A DNA stretch of 64,000 bases, taken from positions 26,307,027-26,371,026 of the forward strand of contig JAYGXS010000004.1 in assembly GCA_036362985.1 (NCBI GenBank), read 5' to 3'. The notes under the pieces are model-generated. The model saw nothing but the letters and a program-made list of their open reading frames with translations. It was not told the origin of the DNA and searched no databases. The translations under genes and the position numbers were made by a program. Source of the stretch: Ligula intestinalis. Its lineage: Eukaryota; Platyhelminthes; Cestoda; Diphyllobothriidea; Diphyllobothriidae. Each line of letters opens with the position of its first letter. Within the stretch, counting starts at the first letter, position 1. Positions 56,302 through 64,000 of the stretch are shown here, piece after piece.

Positions 56302-57320
56302 ATGAGCAAGGTGCGATTATCTTGCGATTATGAATGAAGTTAAGCGCGAAATGAGGGAAAGTTCGTGGTCCTCCATTTTTTCTGCTTCTTCATCATGCAG
56401 TCACTCATCCAACAATTCTTTTCCATGGAGATTCAGAGTTAAGCAAGTTTGTAGTTGACGATTTGAGCTCTTGTAGCTCTTCAGACGAGTCTGAAGTGGC
56501 TATCGAATCTCAAATTCTGCCACCAACATTGGAGAATATGAATCTGCGAGATGCGCTGAAGTTGTGGGCAATAAACAGCAACACGCCAATAATTCATCTC
56601 ACAAGTCTCCTCAAAATCTTCCAACGCGTGTCAACGGAGCTACCTGGAGACGGCCGGATACTTTCTGGGAAGATCGACCAAGCGGACATTGGTTTCGGCA
56701 ATGGGCAGCGGGCAGTACGTTTACTTAGGACTTATAAAGAACCTTACAGCCCAAGTTAGTAAATATTCAGTGCCTATTACAGGTGTCGAGATTGTTATAT
56801 ATTTAGCTATAGACGGGTTGCCTTCATTTAGGAAGACTTAATGTGGTTTTTGGCCAATTCTGGGCCGAACGATGGAGCCTTGTGGTAGTGATGTTTCCCA
56901 GTAGGTGTCTTTTTTGGGAAAGGCAAACCGTTTGATATTCAGGCGTTTCGCAATCCCTTGATAAGGGAAATTTCTTTGCTCTCTAGAAAGAGCCTTCATG
57001 TTGAAAGTCTTGACCGCACGTTTAACTTTAAAGAAGGAGCTGTCATTTGCGATGCTCCTGCTAGGACATTTATTAAGCAAATAAAAATGTTCATGCATGT
57101 TATGGGTGCGAGCGATGTAAGGTTAAGGGTGTTCATAAAGATAAAGTAGTGTACGACGTTGTTAGTAATGCGAGGAGTGACGAAGACTTTTATAGTCGAG
57201 TGGACGACTGCCATCGTATTTGCAGCTCACCATTGCAAGTGGTTCATATAGGTATGATAGCTCGTTTCCCTTTAGACCCACTTTTTCTTGTTTACCTATG
57301 CGTAACCCGACGTCTACAAA
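56302..57320 (+). pseudogene. Transposase-domain-containing protein, decayed
   Basis: Pieces in order on the plus strand match a family often annotated as 'transposase domain-containing protein' in invertebrates. These are an acidic N-terminus, LRDALKLWAINSNTPIIHLT, SLLKIFQRVSTELPGDGRIL, DGLPSFRKT-CGFWPILGR (56,812-56,870), FLGKANRLI, VICDAPARTFIKQIK (57,046-57,090), VSNARSDEDFY, then SSPLQVVHIGMIARFPLDPL. Stops at 56,757, 56,839 and elsewhere, plus a frameshift near 57,149, break it. A possible start, ATGAGCAAG, is at 56,302. The C-terminal half is not recognised. This is a mobile-element-derived gene, now dead. The family name is from memory of motif patterns. Confidence 0.6.
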
Positions 57321-57639
57321 AGGCGACTTTTAAAACACGATTTCCTACTGCCAGCACTGTGAACAATTTTTCTGGCTTTAGACCGTTTTCATTCTTTTCC
57401 GTGAAAATTCACTCGAAATTCTGTTATGATATCATATGCGCTCCCCCCGACTGCACATTAGCTGTAAGAATAACCTTGTTTGCGTTACATTTATAGGGGC
57501 CTCAAGGGCATTTCTTGCCTGTTACCCTTAAAAAATATATGCATATATATATAACCCTTAATTTCAGTACGGAATTGTAAATAGCGCCCCAAAACTTTTA
57601 CTCAGATTATATTTTACGCTTTGTACATCTTTTCTACCG

Positions 57640-57812
57640 TTTTTAGCCATAATTATCTACATAATACATTTTTCCAAAATTTAAACCTCGCCAAAAAGTA
57701 CTTATCTACTGCGTTTCGACTTGGGGGGTTTCATTATTTTCACGATAGCACTAAGTTTGTAGTGAAAGGCCCCCTTGGGCCCTGAATATACAATTTATTT
57801 ATTTAATAGGGT
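57640..57812 (+). mobile_element. CR1-like LINE 3' terminus
   Basis: The end block CACTAAGTTTGTAGTGAAAG, then GGCCCCCTTGGGCC, then TATACAATTTATTTATTTA matches the minus-strand copy at 17,675-17,760. Only the 3' UTR end is present, a severe 5' truncation. The GGCCC...GGGCC part can form a stem-loop. Confidence 0.6.
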
Positions 57813-58399
57813 ACACTTTGCTCAGCTGAAAATTAGGACTCTACATCATAAAGTGATTGAAGAGTTGGATTTCGACACTACATTGGATGCAAATCGAACT
57901 GGAGTCGGACACTTCATTGTAGAGTTGTAAAGCTGGAATCGGATTCATGTCGAATTGGATTTATTAGGGTTGGGAATCAGCGGCAAGGGCAAGATTTAAT
58001 ACAGCCAACTCTCTACCCACCTTATTTACGAGGTCACACGATAGGCCGTTATTTTATTCAAATCTGCTACAGGAGTATATGACACACGGTAATGGGAAAT
58101 TATTGGAGAGTTGACTGTTTATTTTCCAAAGTTTAGGCATAGCTTATTGAACGTGACGGTTCTTTGTCTGTGGAAAATTCTATTGCTCCGGATTATTTCC
58201 TACCCCAGAATTCATGCCAACCGGGAGTGCAAACCTCAAATCTCGCTCATCTCCGAATCCCGCGCCAGCTGTGTGCTCCCGAGAATCTGACTCCTCCGTA
58301 GAATGGGCCCAAACATCATTCTTACTTTTATATAGTCATAATACTTAATGTCACTATCAGCACTCGAGTTAATAAGAATATTTTACCATCAAACGCATT
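57813..58399. other. No feature recognised
   Basis: Short GGAT/CGAAT-like imperfect repeats occur around 57,850-57,960. No gene was recognised. Confidence 0.35.
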
Positions 58400-60098
58400 T
58401 ACTAAGATCCTCACTAAGGATGCAAAACTTGGAAACAACAACTTAATTTGCACGGAAACTGCCGCTGCGACCGGGCCCCGAACTCCTGTCGCAAAATCTG
58501 GTGGAAATGGGCATCAACACCCGTAGAAACGCGACCACTTCAACACAATTTTCTGGCAAACAAATTAGTATGCAAGCAGAAAATAACTGTTACTTTCAGC
58601 AAAGCTACCAGGCTGCTGAATTGAAAATCTTCCTAGTTGGATGCTGGCACAAAAATGGGTTTAAATTTCCAATGTCATCTGTAGCCCCACACATGTGAAG
58701 AGTGGAGCAATGCAGGGTAGCGTATTTGGCCCGCTTATGTTTTGCCTGTTTTTCAACGCTGTTTCTGAATGCTTTAAATTTGGTAGATCCTTTTATGCAC
58801 GCTGCGATTCAAAAGTCGCCTAGCGATGTAAACCGATAGATCGCAACATCGTGCTTCAGTTCATAATAAAGGATCCTCAGGCCTTTGCCCATAGCGCCTC
58901 TCCCTTTCTCGGCATAAACGTTGAGTTATGGTTGTTTTCGATGATCAACAGTCTTAACTAAGCATAGATGGCCACGAAATAAATGTGCCAGTAATTAGTA
59001 AGCATCTGGGAATGTCCTTTATTAACAGTCTCAATCTATCAGGGCACTACACCCTGGCTTTCTCGAAAGCACAGCGGACTACCGGAGTTAATCAAAGAAG
59101 TTTTAAAACCATCAAGCTTTAATCTAGCCTTCATAATGTATCCGTTAGACCTAGCGTAGAATATTGCTCGCCCCACTAGAATAGAATAGGTCCAGCAATT
59201 TTTCACAAAGAGTATTTCTCTTCAGAACACCGCAACCTGCCCTACCGGCAACGTTTTAAACCTGCAAACCTGGATCCCGTGTGTATTCGAAGATTACAGA
59301 AAGGAATACTTTTCCTGTTTAAACTTTTAAAAGGCCATTACTTTAATCTCCTTAGTAACCTGAGGCAGAACGGCCACTTTCGCCTGCCAGTCACCGAGAT
59401 GTATTTTTATTTCTTCCTAAAGCACGCACAGTTAGATAGCGCTATTTTTTCAGCAAATGTCATAGCAATCTGGAATAAGCTAACCCGAAGAATTCAAACC
59501 TAGCAAAGCTATACTTTGTTTAATAAAGCTATCACTAGTTTTCTAAATTCAAGACAACTTTTACGAATTTTGGGTGCTGACTGGGTGGAAGCTCCCTTCC
59601 TCTCAGATGGCGTTTGTGGAATTTTAATTTTTCAGGTCTCATGCTGAAGACAATACAGCTGAATCTACAACCTCCAACCAGCTTATTCTTCAGCCAACAG
59701 CGAGAAACCGTTCACAGACACACATTTCTCTGTTGCAGAGTCTTGAAACCATACAATTCGAGGGAGCCTGAGATCACTTTGTTCCTGTGTTAATCCTTCC
59801 CCTTTCCGAACTTAAGTCACTCAACAAGCTGCAGTTGTTTTCTCCTAAACTGTCAACTCGATCTTTTATTGTACCTATATGCCGCTAGTATTGTACGTTT
59901 GTTGTCATTTTTTTAACTTGAAACAAATTCCCTATTTTCCCACTATTTCGAAGCCGAAAACTTATATCTAATATTGACTGCATAGGAGGGAGTTTGTTGT
60001 AGGCTTTTTCGTATCTTCCGGGGTTAAGAAGACGCCTAGGACGTACTTTACAAATTAATATTATTTTGTCTGCCTATTAAGTGGCAATAAAAAAATCA
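58400..60098 (+). mobile_element. CR1-like LINE, third family, decayed
   Basis: RT pieces: MQGSVFGPLMFCLFFNAVS near 58,712-58,770, INVPVISKHLGMSFINSLNL, SVEYCSPH, then RRLQKGILFLFKLLKGHYF and VIAIWNKLTRRIQT. Alignment with 35,325-36,200 and 63,780-64,000 is clear. The 3' end is near 60,098 in an A-rich stretch. It has many frameshifts; the catalytic box is not recognisable. Confidence 0.75.
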
Positions 60099-60349
60099 AC
60101 CCTCATAAATTAATTGCGTCAGCATATTTTTAACCTTCAGTTTCACTTTTGCATGAAACTTTGCTTGTTTAAGTGAATAGACATTTCCATATCAACTTCA
60201 TTATCGCCGAAATATCTCCTGCCGTGAGCCATCTGAGAACTTGAGGTCAACAAGCGGTAACCGTCAGTTTTAAAGTTCAGCATTTAAGCTTGGCAAACCG
60301 AATTCTCAATTTGAGAAATCAAGTTGGCAAATACAGTGTTTTCAGCAAA

Positions 60350-61545
60350 TCATCATCAGGCCACACAGTTGCAGGGGTAATTAAAACTGTACAGTAAGAC
60401 AGGGTTAATAAATGTTGTCCGATTACAATTAATCACTAACGTGTCATCCACATGGTGGGGTCGGCGTGTAGGGGTTCTTGTTTTTTGTTTGTGCACCGAT
60501 CTATTCCTCAGGATGCGCCTATCCTGGGATAATGTTTTTGTTGGTCGGATCAATCGATTGTGTTCCGCAAACCTACTGATAATTGCTATGTTACTAGCCA
60601 ACTGTCAGTAACACATTTTTATGTTTTTAGGAGTATTCTGGCAGACAAATGACGCACTGTGAGATAGCTATTTTGGGCTATTGGCTCTCATCAGCCACAG
60701 GCAGCCAACTCTAGTGTAGCAGCTAAAATGGCCACCGCCTGCGAGTTTCGAACTCGCGTCTCACCGATAGAGGTTCTAGTGTTGGGGGAGAGGGTGGGGA
60801 GGAAGCGAAAGAATCGGGTTAGGTTGTGGGCGTTGATCAGAAGTCAGAAACACGGAGGAATAATTGCTGAATTTTGCACGAAGCGATCGACTGTCACTAG
60901 GGGATGGGGACGAAATGCAATCTTCACCTGGCATCAGGGTCGGCCACGGGATTGCAAGGGCTTCTGTCAGCGTCTTTTTAAAACACAGAGCTGGCTTAGC
61001 TAGCCGTATAGCCACTGCTTCAGATTTTGCAAGCACCCGTTGGCATAGGCCCTTAGAAAAGTTAGCTGGTGTCCGATAGACAGCCAAAAATGGCTTCGCT
61101 AGTATCGACTCGATGATTTGTATCGATAGGATGTGAGAGAATAGAACTTGAGATCGATCAAGTTTCACCCTTACTTAGCCAGGCCGGTATGTGCTCACTT
61201 ACCCTCTTTTCCAGGCGCCTCGTTGTTCGGCCGATGTATCCTGCTCCGCAAGGGCAAGTGAAAGATTTAATGCACATATACATGGCCTTCAACGGCAGTC
61301 TCTCTTTACGTCCCAATCGTAGGACGGGAAAAGTCAAGAATAGTACCCGCAAGTTCCCCGCTGGGAACGCGTCTGCGATTGTGGACCTCAGGCGTCGTCT
61401 GACCAGCTCGCTTGTTGCATCACCTAATAAAAACAGTCTTATAAACAGGTCTTTCTTTTCTGTAGTTAAGGTAGCAGGAATTTTGGCGCGCTCACTAATA
61501 TTTCTAAAGAGGAACCTTTCCGGATTGCTAGGCGAGTATGTTTGG
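60350..61545 (-). mobile_element. Penelope-like element, RT C-terminus and GIY-YIG
   Basis: The minus strand reads ADAFPAGNLRVLFLTFPVLR, LGRKERLPLKAMYMCIKSF, then the GIY-YIG core GAGYIGRTTRRLEKRVSEHI and AWLSKGE. A frameshift near 61,160 leads to QRVLAKSEAVAIRLAKPALC and LAIPWP. A 3' region with a further open frame (60,601-60,356; ISRFAEHNRLIRPTKTLSQD) follows. It belongs to the same subfamily as 18,413-18,750. One frameshift separates the catalytic halves. Confidence 0.85.
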
Positions 61546-61551
61546 CTAAGC

Positions 61552-63779
61552 TTCAGAAAGTCATCCGCTAAGCTTCAGAAAGTCATTCCGCCTTTACTCG
61601 ATAGTAGTAATCATTATGTTACAGAGGATTTGGCAGAAGAAGAAATGTTGAATTCCTTCTTCGCCAAGTTCTTTACAATTGAGAGTAGTCCAACACCAAA
61701 AAGGCCTCTGATGTGTGATTCAAATCTCAGTACCCTTAATTTTTCACACACCTCTTTTCAAAAAGACATAAGTCGTCTTAAAAAGTCACATTCGGTAGGA
61801 ACTGATAACATTCCAAACTCATTCATCAAACAATTAAGAGGTTTTCCACCCTTACTGAGTAAGTTATTTTCAGTGTTTCTTGAGAATGGCTTTTTCCACG
61901 ACTACTGGAAAACTTCTATTCTAATTCCTGTATTTAAATCTGGTTCCCGATCAGATATTTACAATTATCGCGGTGTTCATAAAATGCCCTGTCTGGCTTA
62001 AATCTTTGAAAAACTAATTGCCAAAAAATTACAGATTTCTGCATCAACAATAACATTCTCAGCTCCTCACAGCATCGCTTTTTACTGGACCGATCTTGTG
62101 AAACATGCCACATGTCTTTTCTAAATCTACTTACTTCTCTCCGTAATGGTCATCTATCTGCGGTAGTTATCTATTTTGACGTTAGTAAAGCATCTGCTAA
62201 AGTTCCTCACAGGAGGCTCCTAGCCAAACTAGAGGCTATAGGATTTCATAGTATTCTTACTGACTTCATCAGATCTTATCTTTCAAATCGACAACAAATT
62301 GTCTCAGTGGGATCCTCACGCTCTACTCCTACCACAATTTTGAGTGGTGTACTTCAGGGAACCGTGTTAGGTCCTCTGCTCTTCTTGCTTTACATAAATG
62401 ATAACTTATATTTATGCAGATGATCTCAAGTGTGTTTGCTCCTTCTCTAACTCTTTGGCCACGAGATGCCTAGAACAAATTCATTCTGAGCTGCACGCTC
62501 TTTCGGCATGGGGCTCAACATGGCAGATAGAGTTCTCACCTTCTTAGTGCCGATACATGTGCTTTGAGCCTGAAAGGCTGCCACAACCTGTTATTTTTCA
62601 AGGTTACCCAAGGACTGAATGTTCCAGTATCAAGGTCCTAGGATTAAGCTTCACCAATAAATTAGACCTTTCTCCTCATGCCGATAGAATTGCAGCCAAA
62701 GCCGCACAGATTTGCGGCTACATCTCTTTTAATTTCTATCTTCCTGAAATGAAATTAAGACTTTATCGTATGTTCGTGCTTCCCATGTCGGAATACTGTT
62801 GCCCCTTTTTCGGTCTCATGAATGAAGTTAGCCGTGCAAAAATTGAACAAATTCAAAAAAAGTTCACACGAAAACTGCTGTATCCGACAGCTTCTAATAT
62901 TTGTTACTCAAATAGATGTCAATTAACGAAACTAAGGTTCCTGTGGGTCAGGAAATTTGAAGTAGGCTTTTGTCTCCTTTTTGGCTCAATAATAGCACAC
63001 ATTTACCCAGGACTTCTGTCATTACCCCCGTCAGCCGTCCCTACAACCTAAGCAACTTGGCATTTGTTATACCCCCTCCTGCATCTTCCTCATGTAAACG
63101 CTCTTTGTTTTTTGCTTCCAGATCTAGCTTTCTTTGGAATAACTTGCCAATCGAAATTTGGTCGTTAACTAGACTGTCTGCTTTCAAACGGAGACTGCAC
63201 ATTTATCTTAACACTGATTCTATTAACCTTCTATTCTCCTCATCTTTTCTGAGCAGCTTTCTCCATGACCCCAAGAAAGGACAATCGGGAATTTAGGAGA
63301 TCCGCTTGAAACTATTCTCTCTGCCTCGTGTCCCCCGAGAACCTAGATGTTTCCATTAACCACCGCTGAATCAAACGAAGCCACGCGGAAGAACTCAGTC
63401 TAAAATGCTGCAGTTTCGTTGACTACTCACCTTCATCAAACCACCCACAACTATTTCTGCTCTACATCTATGTTCCTACTACTATCTTTCTAAGCAGTTT
63501 TTTTCTCTTGCACACTTTTTGAACAAAGAGGCCCGTTGAACACTGTCTTCATTTTAACTGAAAGAATTTTTTTAAATTGCCATAATTTTTCGTTTTTAGT
63601 TCAAAATTATCTGCAAAACATTGCTAAATGTTGCCCCAAAAGGAAAATTTCTGCTGATATTATTACGACTTTCTACGTTTACTTGCATATATTGTAAAGC
63701 TATTTTATGAATTTTTATTTTTTCGAAATTAACTTTGCACAGATAGTGCCGTACCGGCGCTGAAAAATATAAATTCTAA
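61552..63779 (+). mobile_element. CR1-like LINE, second family, 5'-truncated
   Basis: The RT spans 61,552-63,051 in several frames: SAKLQKVIPPLLDSSNHYVT, HSVGTDNIPNSFIKQLRGFP, VVIYFDVSKASAKVPHRRLL, TILSGVLQGTVLGPLLFLLY, YADDLKCVCSFSNSLATR, LPEMKLRLYRMFVLPM. The tail (62,970-63,296) has FVIPPPASSSCKRSLFF and WNNLPIEIWS. The catalytic YADD is present, but in a frame shifted from the preceding palm block. The 3' end at 63,779 has a short tandem repeat (AATTCTAAATTCTA). It is the same family as 31,130-35,310. Confidence 0.85.
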
Positions 63780-64000
63780 ATTCTAGTTATAGCTCTCTTA
63801 AACATAGGGTAGCTTTGCTGGGTTTGAATACTTTTAGGCAGCTTATTTCAGATCGATATGGCGTTTACTGAAAACAATTGCCGGTACTTAACTGTACGTG
63901 TCATCGGAAGCAATAAAAAATACGTCTCGATGACCGGCACGTCGAGAGTGCTCGAGCTGCCTGATTGTACTGAGAGGATTAAAGGTTTTACCATTCAAAA
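63780..64000 (-). mobile_element. CR1-like LINE, third family, partial
   Basis: The minus strand reads VIETYFLLLPMTRTVKYRQL, then FSVNAISIWNKLPKSIQTQQ and FKRAI. This is the same C-terminal RT region as 35,407-35,757. It runs off the end of the window. The plus-strand LINE ends exactly where this one is cut. Confidence 0.75.

Noticed and set aside
61189..61540. Start of a 270-codon plus-strand frame
   Set aside because: Its first 115 codons are antisense to the PLE GIY-YIG region; only the part after about 61,552 is real LINE RT.
1..64000. Endogenous viral elements or a CRISPR array
   Set aside because: No viral gene motifs other than Ty3/gypsy retrotransposon relics, and no regularly spaced direct repeats.

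Overview
This window is from a repeat-laden animal genome, most likely a flatworm (Platyhelminthes) and possibly a large-genome tapeworm. The evidence is indirect. Coding sequence is broken into short exons with GT-AG splice sites, and one likely intron is only 35 nt. Most of the DNA is decayed non-LTR retrotransposons (CR1/Jockey-like and RTE-like), Penelope-like elements (PLEs) with GIY-YIG endonuclease tails, Ty3/gypsy relics, SINE-like units and MITEs. There is no operon structure, no Shine-Dalgarno signal and no CRISPR array. The species assignment is inference.

Layout. 1-8,200: PLE fragments, SINE-like units, an RTE relic and dispersed repeats. 8,221-13,686 (+): the 3' half of a gene for an ABC transporter of the ABCD4 (half-transporter) type. 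Three well-supported exons carry Walker A, the LSPGEQQ signature, Walker B and the stop codon; its introns hold a PLE relic, tRNA-derived sequences and a MITE with TTAA ends. 13,700-25,800: mostly unrecognised DNA with RTE, CR1-like and PLE fragments, a composite foldback at 20,747-21,455 and two copies of a dispersed repeat. 25,833-30,252 (-): the best-preserved LINE, with ORF1 followed by an endonuclease/reverse transcriptase ORF. 31,130-35,310 (-): a second LINE family, with a 5'-truncated third family head to head with it at 35,325-36,200. 36,500-40,500: SINE, PLE and MITE sequence.

40,592-53,172 (-): the most interesting locus. A multi-exon C2H2 zinc-finger gene has seven exons of exactly 87 nt each, all phase 1-1, and each encodes one whole finger. 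Two upstream exons (81 nt and 232 nt) join in frame. Decayed Ty3/gypsy sequence recurs at a similar place beside three of the fingers, so finger exons appear to have multiplied by segmental duplication that carried a transposon fossil along. The introns also hold a Tigger-like MITE, an RTE element inserted into a PLE, and a 60-bp palindrome with a 2-nt loop.

53,900-64,000: a LINE RT (-), a decayed 'transposase domain-containing' gene (+), three CR1-like LINE pieces and a PLE (-) abutting a LINE (+).

Only two host genes are recognised: the ABCD4-like transporter and the zinc-finger gene. They are unrelated in function as far as the sequence shows. All other coding potential belongs to mobile elements, nearly all of it broken by frameshifts or stops. 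Motifs were read by eye from translations. Family assignments rest on recognised motifs, not on database searches.
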